Shown here piece by piece: positions 39,601 to 52,500 of a stretch of 64,000 nt of DNA. Positions within the stretch are counted from its first letter, which is position 1; each line of letters opens with the position of its first letter. The stretch comes from Strongylocentrotus purpuratus. Lineage: Eukaryota; Echinodermata; Echinoidea; Camarodonta; Strongylocentrotidae. The translations under genes and the position numbers were made by a program. Below the pieces are notes generated by a model, which searched no databases, was not told the origin of the DNA, and saw only the letters and a list, made by a program, of their open reading frames with translations. The DNA is taken from contig NW_022145604.1 of the NCBI RefSeq assembly GCF_000002235.5, forward strand, positions 5,108,077 through 5,172,076. The letters run 5' to 3'.

Positions 39601-42600
39601 ACAGAAAGCCATCGAGGTCACTGTGACAGGTGGCTATCTCATTAACTCAGCTCTCATTTAACATAAGAAAAAGAGGATCATGGGGGACCAACAGGCACCG
39701 ATTGGGGAAGTTTTCTATATAGAGGGAGCAAGTAGCTACAAGTATGGCAGTGTGCCTTTAAATTTGGCAGTTGGATGCCAGTCTACATCTTACCTCTGTA
39801 CGCTATATCATATCATCACGCCATGCTGTCTCAATGTATAACAGTGTATGTCTATATAACTGAGCTATCCGTCATGCATATCTTACATCCATGTGGTGTT
39901 GATATTATAGACATACATACACGTCTAGTCAGGTGATTAATAAACTTGAGACATAATTACCTAATGACTTGTCATTAATCTTCCAGCACCACAGAGGCAT
40001 TCACAACAATAACTATCAACCTGTTTGGCCTTTGTATATGGCGCAACAGGGGAGGGGGGGGGGGGGGGTTGTTCCCCCTTCTATTTTTGTCTTGGTTGCA
40101 TAACATATTTCCGGAAACGCCACTCGTCTGCGATGTTATATGTCATGCGATATTCACTTCAATGTCACACGTTTATTTTTACTGGTACAAAATTATCAAT
40201 CAAAATAACTTTTGACATTATTTATTTTCGAGGAAATTCCACAGACTTCAGTTTTTTTGGGAAAATAGATTGTGAGTAAACTTATAAATAGTAACTTTAA
40301 ATTTACAGACGAAATATCCATCTTCTCAATGTTGATTAGTTTAGTTGTAGAAAAGAGCATTTCTTGATCATGGGGGGGGGGGGGGCATTTATTTCTTGTC
40401 CGCTTTTGGACAGCATGTATTCAAACAATGAATATACTAAAGTGGAGTTACGAAATAGTCAGCCACTTCATTATAAATCCACTGTATTCTAGTAATCTAA
40501 AATGAGCTACATCATTCAAAAGTTGTTTGCCCTTGTATCAACAATTTTTTTAGATTTCCATATTTATTTTGGAGTGACTAATCCATTAGGCATGTTATCA
40601 TAGTGATAATGCAATTTACTCATCAAAATACTTTCCATTCTGAGTCAGAAGGTCATTCATAACTCTGTGTTAAAGCGTATGAGTTAACGTCCTTCTGGCT
40701 TCAGACTGAAATAAAATAAAAAAGACAACCTCGCTGCCGAATATTGATAGTTTCAAACTCTCGGGCAGCAACCACCCAACCCCCCTTTTTTCCCGCCCTC
40801 TTTGGCTAATCAAACTCTGTGTATTCTATGGTTAATATTAAAGCCTCTGAGTAGATGAGGGCTTTATTGGAAAGCAACCTAGTTGTGTGTTAATTGTTCA
40901 CCACATGATGACGTTTAGTAAAATTATAGGTAAATAAGAGGGGGAGTGTTGTTTTCTGTTTAGATTTCACGGTTGCTGATTTTGTGAAAAATATGACCAC
41001 GTAATTTCAAACATGACTTCAGCCATTGTCATGTTTAACCGTCTTCCGCATACATGTAGTTTCGCCGTGTTTAAATAAATAAGAATCGTTTTCTCAATCG
41101 TTTTCTGCCTTGATAACAATGGTTTATTTCGGATAACAATGTATTAAAACGGATAACAAAATAACACCTGCTGTACTTGCATTTTGGTATTGAAACTGCA
41201 TACCGAATGTCTTGTGCCTTTTGTGTGCATTTGCATTAATGCATCGTTTTCTCTGCAGTATGTACTTTAATGTGAAATGCAAACGAAGTTCTGAAACCTA
41301 GCTCCTCATATTTTTCCCCACATTAAATACCAGGCCTATGTTAGTATTACAACGCAAACAAAAAATGAAAAGAACACTACTTTAATACATTTATGTGGAA
41401 AGATACATTATACTCGTTTGATAATTTTAGACATGAAATTGTACACTGTAGTAATATGTTAAAGATATCTTTGTTTTGAGAGGAAAAAATTGTGTTAAAT
41501 AGAAAGGGAAAAGAAAAGAAAGACAGTTAAAGCCCTAGTTTTCGGATAAAACCATCAAAGGCTTCAGTCAATAATCGTCGTGAATGATAGGTGACGAAAC
41601 TTGGTGTCTTGGGATTCAAACGTTATTCAATAACAGGTGTACTTTGGTGATAGAAACAGTGGCCGTGCTAGTTTCCTAACAAACCTTGCAACTGGTTCAG
41701 AGGATTGATGTTGACTATTGAAATACGATATTTTTCTACCTAGTGAAGTAAGTTATCCGTATAATGGTCATGGAATGGTAGTTTCGCTCCCAGGAAGCTA
41801 TATTTATACCTTTAAAAAAATATGTCTACGTGGACATGTTACAAAGTGTATAGAGGCGTATAATAATAAAATAATAAAATAAATAATATTATACTTTATA
41901 GCATGTCCACCATTTCGATATGATAGCCTTGCCTACAGTACGTATTCTGTCTGTAATGGCGGAAACACAAGTACAATCAAATTCGCTTTTTCTATTCGGA
42001 CTTTTTCCCTTGACTTGTGAGCTGTAACCCTAACGCAAGGTCCCTGTTTTCAGAATAAATCAATCAATTCACATCGATTCCTCAAATTCAAAGTTCAAAG
42101 CTAATCTGTAGCTCTGTTTATTGGCTTCATATGTCAAGAGAGCATGGCTATAATTCATTCTGGATTGTGTATCCTGTATTAGGTTGAAAGTTTGAACGTA
42201 ATATCCTCCTTGGTTTGATCAAGTAAAATAAAAACAAATTCACAGCTGAACTTGCTGGAAATGATCTTCAACAAAAACCAAACTCTCAGTTGCACATAGT
42301 GACCTATGTTTAAGAACACGGTGTCTAGCCTACCTACCTTGATTTCCTTATCTTTCTATGCTCATTACTCAACCCCTGTACATTTTCTACCAAAATCGTT
42401 TAGCACATGCCATTTATATGTAATCTTGAACATTCGGTGTATTAGTTTTGTTGCATTCTGTGAGAACTTATTTTCTATCATTACAAGAACTCAAGCTTAT
42501 CTGTGATTATCATCAAATAAATCAATAGCCGGAATAATCGTCTTTTTGAGAGCCAGAAGTTTGATAATGCTGACCATGTTCACTGTGACCATGCATAGCT

Positions 42601-45538
42601 GTGTTTTATAGTGTAAATATAAATAGTGAGTTAACGCCCTTCTGGCTCCAATCAGCATGGGTATAAATACTCAATGTAAATAATACCACTTTGTCTGATA
42701 TAAACATAGCACAAAAATGATCGATGACCAAATGTAGAGGTGATAGTCTTGCGTTTCAGACTCTGGTGGAAAGCACGATCATGTAAAACCGTTTGAATGA
42801 AAGTGCTCGTATTACGAAATATATACAATTTGGGTGAATTCTGTGACTTATGTTTGCGTAGTACCCGGTGTCTCCATGAAATTATTAGCGTTTACAAGAC
42901 AGTGATCATCATTGTTTGTGATTTTCAACAGGATTAAGCTTCTGTTATCATTTTAGTGATTTTCAGAAACCTCATAACCACGATAATACACAACTGTTCA
43001 TAATTGCATGGGGAGTCCAAGGTATTTTCGACAGGATTAAGTTTTTTTTCATTCATTTTAGTGAAAGTAAAGCCTCATAATCACGATAATACACAATTTT
43101 TGATATTTGAATAAGGAGTCCGAGGTATATTGCCCCATATTTTACCGATCATGACTTTATCAAGATTTTTAGAATATCTGTTGATTTAAACGTATGTAAA
43201 CTTGTTTTGATTCTTTGTACCTGTGTTAAATGTTAAAACAAATTTTCAATATGGGACAATAAAAATTGAAACTGAATTTTTTTTAAATTTTGAGCTAGAA
43301 TCATAAACGATCATGACGAATGAACGATAAGACAATATATCAAGTAGTCCTCCATTCCAACTCCTTGCCTTGATCATATCATGTAGTACTTTTTTAAGGC
43401 ATTGTACACATGATTTCCACATGTCTTAGACTTGTTTACCCATTTGGCAAATGCATAACCAACCATTCAAAACATCTAGACAGTTTCTTCCGCAATAAAA
43501 ATTGCAAGACCAGACAACAACTTCTTCCCCCAGCATTATGATGTGTGTATAATCGAAGAACCTGTATTCCCAGTCTGATGATGATTATGAGGAAGACAGA
43601 TGGTGCATGGTGGTTTGAGTGTTATCATCCTTGACAGGCAAGGGAAGTCGTGAGTACCTGCCAGACAAAGAACGTGAATCATTGAAATGCGTTTCCAATA
43701 TGATCATCTGGGACGGAATACATGTAGAATGCCCCAGTTATGCCCCAGTGTTATGGCCGACGCAGGACCGGTATAATTACCTAAGAATAGTTTTAATATA
43801 TGCTGTTCTTGAATAGCGCATAATGATATGGTCTTTTTGCGCTTCAAAAGGACTCTGAATATCATTACTACAGCTGACGCCAAAGCCATCCGACAGATGA
43901 TTGGCTATTGAGTTATTGATCTCTTCGGTCTGCCTTCGGGCTGCCTTCGGTCTGGCTTCGGTCTGCATTCGGTCTACCTTCGGTCTGTCTTCAGTCTGGC
44001 TTCGGTCTGGTCTCGGTCTAGTTCGTGTGACTTGTGAATTTGCTCCGGCAATGACCATAGCACTCGGTGGCTTTAAGGAATACATGCTACCATTTACCCA
44101 TAACCCCTGGGTCGAGTGTGGCAAATGTAAGATAATGCCTTACCGAAGGACGTTGGTGATGCGGCAGGGATTCGAACCCCGTAGCTTGTGGTTCACAACC
44201 TGGAGACTTTTCCACTAGACCGAGCAAAGCATTGCACTACCAAGAATCGGTCGGTTTAGAATCGCTTTGGCAGTCTGACAGAGGGTGAAAAGGGGGGGGG
44301 GGGGTCCAATGTATTCAGGACAGGATTCTTGTTTATGGTAGTAAAGAAAAAAGTCTCGGGAAGAAAAAAAAATCAACGATGAGAAAATAACGGGTTGAGA
44401 ACGAGAGGGGCGTGGTCGAAGGGAATTAAATAATGACCCCAATCAACAGGGGTGCATCGAAGATCGAGGGAAGCAAAGGGGTGTCTACCCTGGAGACACC
44501 CCTTCAACCTCAATTGCGCCATTAACTGTGTATTCGTGAGCACGTCACATCAATTAAAGCAATGCCTCCCCCCTCCCCCTTCCCCCGGGTATGCTAGATC
44601 GATACTCATCACCGGATATATTGGTCTAACTGCTGTATATGCATGAATCCCGTATAGTGACGTGGCTAAACATGGGCGGTGGCCCATGTGCCCCCATGCA
44701 ATTGCAATAAAAGTCAAGGGGAAAGAGGGGAGGAAATGAAACATACAAATAAAAAATTAGACTCATTTTAACACCCTCCCATCATACGCGTTTACCTGGT
44801 TTTCTCACATTATCAAACTGCCCCTTTGAAAAAGGTGCCCCTCAATACTTGGTGCACCGACGCTACGTCATTGACCCCCCCCCCCCCCCCCCCCCCCACC
44901 TCCGCTCCCCTTGACATCCATATCCCTTTCGATTACTTATCTTCCTAGGAAGGATACATTTTCTTTATTTTATAAAGTCAATTTCATTTTTTCTATTTGA
45001 AATCAGGTTGTACCAAAATAGTCTAGGCGTACATGTACATGTAGGCTATGTGTAATGTTTGTTTCGTAAACATCACCTATTTCTCAGTATTCGTGCTCTT
45101 GCTTGGGTCCGCTTATGCACTCAAAGCAGTACCGTGCTCTGTATTTCTTATGCAGTAAATTGTTTTCAAGATCAAGGTCACATTCATGCCATGATAAAAA
45201 ATGTCAGATATGGGTAACGTTGAAGCAAGCCCTTTGACCTTTGAACTTTCTCAAACAAGCCCCGGGAACAGGTGTTTCTCTCCAATGTAGGAGCAGGGTG
45301 ATATTAAAACCTACTCCATGATTGCAAGCAGTTGTGAATTTATCAATATATGATCTTAATTAATTGTGGTTTTCTAGCAGGAGAACGTCTGTATTTAAAG
45401 AAAATAAATGATGAAAGCACGGACCATCAACGTTCATTTTTAATGATTCGGGGGACATTATAATAACGACAACGTCATTAAGACAATCCAATTCCATTGT
45501 TCTCAAATTGCTGCACCATTTTAATATTTCAAGCTTAC

Positions 45539-45582
<44 letters not shown>

Positions 45583-45599
45583 CCTCTCCCTCTCCCTCG

Positions 45600-45661
<62 letters not shown>

Positions 45662-46340
45662 TCCCTCTCCCTCTCTACCCCCTCCCCCCCTTCGCTCCTT
45701 CCTTCTCCCCTCTTTACGAGGAGTCGTTTATTACACATTTCTTTATCTGCAACAATCAGATGTGGGTCATTAGTTACAACGATACATACTGCATGACGCA
45801 TCCATTAGTAGGTCCATGCTCATACCAAGGGGATTCCAAACTCAGACTCCTTTCCCCTTCACCGAAGATCCTCTCCTCATATTTCAGAATTTGCCCCCTT
45901 CCCAAGAGCTTTAAAATTCATGTTTTATGCTCTGAATTTCATCCCCTCCAACTCATAGCTCATGCATGGTCTTTCTGCCGTAACATTATACACGCGAGTG
46001 TCGTGAAGAGGTGTTAGTGTAATAAGCACGGGGTGCTTGGTACTTAATAATGCAGGTAGTAATTCCGCTGCGATCGAGATTCCATGCAGATTACCCAGTG
46101 ATTAGCGTGACGGCTTGATATAAAGATAATATGTATGAGGAATGAGGGATTAACGATTTATAGGATGTGCAAACATTATGTTAATTGATTTGTCTTTTTG
46201 TTGAGAGCATCGATGGAAATGGGGTGTTAAAATCTTGAATATTGGATGATGAGGCACAAACTCAACTGAAAAGCATATTGCAATTCGATAATGTTCATTT
46301 TCTCTCTCTTCTGGTATCATTACCTGTCTCGCTCTGCCCT

Positions 46341-46384
<44 letters not shown>

Positions 46385-46392
46385 TCTCTCTC

Positions 46393-46477
<85 letters not shown>

Positions 46478-47781
46478 CTCTTACCTTTCTTATCCATCTA
46501 ACTTCAGGCATTGTGTTGTACAGCTCAACAAACTGAAGTGTAAAATCTATACAACCAGATTCTAAGTTATAGGAACATATTTTCTCGAATTTCGAACCAA
46601 GTTGATCATGTTGATAAACGTTTCATTTCATTTCATTTCAATTAAAAACCATGTTAAAGTGTTTAATAGTACCTTGAAAACTGCTATTAGATAGCAAGTT
46701 ATTTAAAAAAAAATCATTGTCATTAACAGATTAGTAATGCTACCTGTCATTACAGTGCGTCTCCTTCCTAACCGGAAGTTCCTCAATGCTAAACACTTCC
46801 GGGGTCATTTCCTTTGCGCTATGGGTGTCACGGGGTGGAATAGATTTTCTTTTAGATAACATGAAAAGAAACACTTGTTAAACGGATAATCATGCTTCAA
46901 ATCATTGTACAACAAAGAAATTCCTACGCCCTTGCTCATGTAAGGTATCAGTTCAAACAGACAACACATTTACATTATTATCTCGACGACAAAAAAAATC
47001 AATTTATTGAAGCTACTATTGTTGCTCGGGTCTTGTTGGGAAACCGTGTAATTTAATCTCAAGTATAGAAAGGGGGGAACAAAATCACACCTCCAACCAT
47101 TTTCAAGCAATTATCGTTAATTTAGGCTTAGTCTGTACAGTCAGAAAGGTCGTGTATAATGGCAAGGGTATAATATGGTTTACTAAATTACATCATTTGG
47201 AAAAGCCTAAGCAAACATGATAATCATACAGGAAAGTGGATGTTTCAACCTTTTGTTTTTGCTTTTATTTCCTTATTTCCTGTTTTTGTGGTTGTACGCC
47301 CCCGGTTTCACGCATTATGGGTGAATAAATGTCTGAGTATCCATCGTATATATGGCATATCTAACATATGAAACGGGAAATCATTATTTACACATTGTTT
47401 AATTATGTATTCTAAAAATTCATGTTTTAAAATTGTATACATTTTCCTTTTCATTCCTCGAATTTGTTTTGTGAAAGGAAAACAACAAGTGGACGAGTAA
47501 TACCATATATTGCTGTTGTTGTTGTTTTAAAGAGGAAACCCGGTCCCCCCCCCTCACCCATCCCCGAAGTCTTAACTTGGGTTTTTTTTCTTCTTTTTTC
47601 CTCATCCCTCCCTTTTTTCGTCTTCTTCTTTTTATTCGTCTTCATCATCATCATCTTCTTCTCCTTCTCCTTCTCTCTCTTCTTCTTTTTCCTCTTCTTC
47701 TTCTTCTTCTTCTTCTTCTTCTTCTTCTTTTTTCTTCTTTTCTTCTTCTTCTTCTTCTTCTTCTTCTTCTTCTTCTTCTCT

Positions 47782-47828
<47 letters not shown>

Positions 47829-47901
47829 TTCTTCTTCTTCTTCTTCTTTTTCTTTTTTTTTTTCTTCTTCTTCTTCTTCTTCTTCTTCTTCTTCTTCTTC
47901 T

Positions 47902-47987
<86 letters not shown>

Positions 47988-48013
47988 TTCTTTCTTCTTC
48001 TTCTTCTTCTTCT

Positions 48014-48086
<73 letters not shown>

Positions 48087-49170
48087 TTACTTCCTTCTCC
48101 TAATCCTTCTTCTTTCTTTTTTCTTTTTTTCTTCTTCTTCTTCTTCTTTACCTCATTCTTTTATTTCTTCTTCTTCTTCTTCACCTCATTCTTTTACTTC
48201 TTTTTCTTGTTCTTGTTGTTCTCCAACATGTCGTCCTAAATACAAATGGGCTGTAAACGAGATTTACTAGGGATTCAAGTCCTTCAGTCTCTAAAACCTC
48301 CTTGATGACATCATTCTCATCCAAACATTAACTTAAACTTCTAGATGATGTGTAGAAAACTAACAGCAAAAATCCTGTGATTGTATCTTGTATCACAATT
48401 TTAGTTGCATTTTCATTTATACCTTGCAGGTATCACACATTACGATCAAGTTTCCTTGTTTTGCAGGCAAATAACGCAGTATAAAAAGCGAAAAATGTTT
48501 TAGCCTAATTATCTCACGCTATCTATTTCTATTTAAGTGCATTTATTTCAAGGGCTTTGTCTTAAATAGCAAACCTGATACTCACGTTCTCAGTGAATTG
48601 TCCTTTTATTTACATAAAAGAAAACATGTTTGCCAACAATGTAGCTTCAAATGAATGATAGCTTAGAGAGAAGAGAGTGTTACTTTATTTGGACTAACAC
48701 AACAGACAACTTGGCTATAGTTTCAATTGCAATATGCACTTTTCATCTTGCCAATAACATTAGAACATTACCTCATTGAAGACAATGAAAAGATGACATG
48801 TACATTTTTTTTTCAACCAACAATGTTTGCCAACAATGTAGATTCGAGTGAATGATAGCTTAGATAGAAGACAGTGTTACTTTATTTGGACTAACACAAC
48901 AGACAACTTGGCTATAGTTTCAATTGCAACATGCACTTTTCATCTTGCCAATAACATTAGAACATTACCTCATTGAAGACAATGAAAAGATGACATGTAC
49001 ATTTTTTTTTCTTCAACCACTTGAACAAAAATTGATATGTATAAAGTGACGAACATTATACTCCAGAAAAAACCTTTTTTTTTAATTCAAAGTTTAGATG
49101 AAGAGGCAGGAGGGGGATGGATAGAAAAGGAGCGAGAAAGAGTGATAGAGGAACTATAGAGAAGGCATGG

Positions 49171-49236
<66 letters not shown>

Positions 49237-49556
49237 GTGAGGGAGTGAGGGAGTACCATACAACATCAAGAACAAGAATGCTGAACATTACGTCAGGAAT
49301 TATTTAAGAAAGAGCTATCACTGCCTTTAAGTGAATACATTTCATGACATGTTTTTTTTACATGATGCCGCCAGCTCCCTTAGTTCCAGATGACATGGTG
49401 ATTGATGACGATGTCGGCGGGGAGCTTGTACTTGTCTGTAGCTCTGACGATGCCTGACTCCTGTTTGATCGACTGTTACTTGTAGTGTGTTCGACGGAAT
49501 ATGCAATGTCACGCAACATAATTATGAAGCCAAAGAAAAAAAAACAGGTTCGTGGT

Positions 49557-49596
<40 letters not shown>

Positions 49597-52500
49597 TAGA
49601 GAGACAGAGCGACAGAGACAGATGTAGAGACAGAGAGAGAGAAACAGAAAGAAAGACGGACTTACAGACAGACAGACAAAAAGATCAACGAAATTCGACA
49701 ATAACAGACCGACAGATTGCGAAGGGGCCTATGTATGGGAGATGTTTTGGAAAGCACATTATTTCTTTCTCCTTTCGTCCTTTCTATTTCGTTCTTTCCT
49801 TTTACTGGAGGGGGCATGTGACTTAAACAGACGTCAACATTCTTTAATGCTTTCTTTCAATTTTCCCTCTTAATATGATTCCCAAATATGCCCTACCGCA
49901 GTATGACGTTAGCTAAACACGAAATCCTGGAATAAATCTAAACCAACCTCGAAAATTAGACTGTCAAACTGATAAAGACCTCATTTCTTTCCTACTTTTT
50001 CCGTTAAAGGTAATACAAAGTTTTGGGACATTTTGAAAATTGGGTTGATAGTGATTCTTTTCAATTTTGATATATTTGGATGCTCCTGTGGATGAATTAT
50101 AAGCACTAGAAAATTTAGTCCCTAAAACGCTTCTGCTTTCGAGAAAACTTGAATATAAAAATTTACCGGTGCTCCCGGTAAATTTTGATAAATTTCAAAT
50201 AGCGCCTACGGCCGTACAATAGTTGCTGCGACCATGAAAATCTCAGAAAATGTAATTGTGATATAAAATTTCCAGACGGGAATAGCTAATCGGTCGATTT
50301 TAGTCAAGAAGCATTGTTTTATAGCTTAATTAATATCTTGGCCTTGAGAGGGAGCTATACAACATAAAGAGTTAATTATTTACAATTTCCTAACTTTAGA
50401 CTCGATTTCAACCGTGATAACGATCACTGAATATTGTAGGATTGCATATGCTTCCATTATGTTCATTTGAACCAAATTCATGACCCCATACCAAAACTTT
50501 GTATTACCTTTAACGTCTGACGTGTTCAACCCACGACTTATCGCTATGTACTTTCGCCACGTTCGCTATCAACACTTTCACAAGGTACGGGTGGTTTTAA
50601 AGTGGAAAGAACAGCCGATACTAATCAAAAGAGAGTGTTGAATTTCATTTTCTGTCTTTTGTTTGAGGTATGATATAGAAACAGGATCGTGATAGATGAA
50701 GGTCAAGCATTGGTTTCTGGTGTCGAGAGTGCAACGAGGATGTTTAAAGAAAGGCTTTACTTTTGATTGGTCGAGGCGAATAAAAGTCTGTGAGCTTTCT
50801 AATTCTTTTCATTTATGATTTTGGAGGAATGTTTAAGTCGAAATATTCCCTCCAAAAGGAAAGTTCTTCAACTAACTCCTTAAAGATCAAAGTATGACTA
50901 GAACGTTTGGACCAACCTTACATGTACATGCCACATGTGTGTGTAGACCATATTGTCATTTCTGCGTGCAGTGCATTTGATTTACAGCAAAACTGAGTGA
51001 TTTATTTTGCAATGAGCTAGTCGCTTTCTGGCAGTTTCATTTACAGTTAAATCTCATGGCCATGCAGTACTCAACTTTACATTTTAAGTTTCCTGGTTTT
51101 GAGTGGACGGTGAGGGTGCTTGAGGTTGGTTGTCAAAAGTAATCAGAGAGAGAAAAACATCTCGGACTTCAAGCTTTAATGACTGATGTTCAGTTTGCCC
51201 ATGTGGACAGTATTCTTGAACGTTGTCATTAATCTGAAATCAATACACACTTTCTAGATTTAGAGTGTCAAGAAGTTTGGATTTTTGAATCGAATTTTCT
51301 TTTTTTTAATTACGTTTATAATGAATGATCTTGTCAATTTGAAGCAACGAAGCGAACAAAAAAAGTTAAATTGATTAGTAGAACGCGCTCATATTTATCC
51401 CAATAACTAACCATTCATAACCTTTGCCTACTAACACATTACTTTAGTTTCACATACCCAGTATAAAAAGAAATACGTTTATTTCTTCATCAACAACAAT
51501 AACGATGGATATATGATCAGGTAAGTTTAGTACACACAAATGGGAAAGGTGCTCGTAAAGTAAACTTACAAAGTTGCCAATTTGTGGTTGATCACAACTT
51601 CAAACATATATAAATATCTTTTCTTTTATCAGATTTACATCCATTTGTACTGCTTTATCATCTTTTATTTAAAGTTTTGTTTATTCTTATTATTTCATCC
51701 AAATCAACTTAATAATAAAAAGAGTGAACTTCATCTTCTGTCTGATTCCATGAACAGTTCTCGCGATGAGCTGAAACTGCAAAAACGGACGATGACGAAA
51801 AAGGATAACATCATCAGCACTCACGGGATGCTTGAATGCAGGGAAAGCATACCCTTCTTACAATCGAAAAAATATAAAAGGAACAGGGAAGGAAACCATA
51901 ATGAAATTGAGAAAGATTAGGAAGGTAACCAAAGACTTTAAGAGTCATAACCAGCGGGAATCTCCACTTAAACTAATTAAATTGGATACGGGAGAAAAAA
52001 CAACTTGTATTCGGTTATCATAATAAAGAGTGTCACTTAAGATTCATAGTATCCGATTTAGAATACTTTAGTATCTAGCATATTCTTACATTAATCTGTA
52101 TAACTATTTTGATACGTATATTAATCATCCTCTTGAAACTATCACCATCATTAACTTACGATTAAAGCCGACATGTATATATTTATAACATGATAACAAA
52201 ATATTCTCGATACTTATAGCATAGGCCTTGGCCATTCGAAAACTTGTACATAAAATATGCACAATTTTGAAAAGAAATATTTTCCTAATCCTAAAATGCT
52301 AAATGAGAGGTAATGTGGATAAAATGCCTATAATTTTCTTCGATGTTGTTTTCTCTTATTTTAGTGTAGGGTTTACTTGAAGTTCGTATCTTGCTCCAAG
52401 TAGGCCTATTTGAGATTGATCTTATAAATGCATAATCCTCAAACAAGTTTGGAATTATCTGAGAATGTTGTAATGTCTGAAAAGTGGCTGTTAGGTTTTG

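Noticed and set aside
45497-46565. Ser/Leu-rich and Arg/Glu-rich frames on both strands
   Set aside because: Products of CT/GA microsatellites; open in several frames at once.
47464-48270. Long plus-strand frames rich in Phe, Ser and Leu (up to 268 codons)
   Set aside because: They are translations of the TTC/CT tract and carry no other signal.
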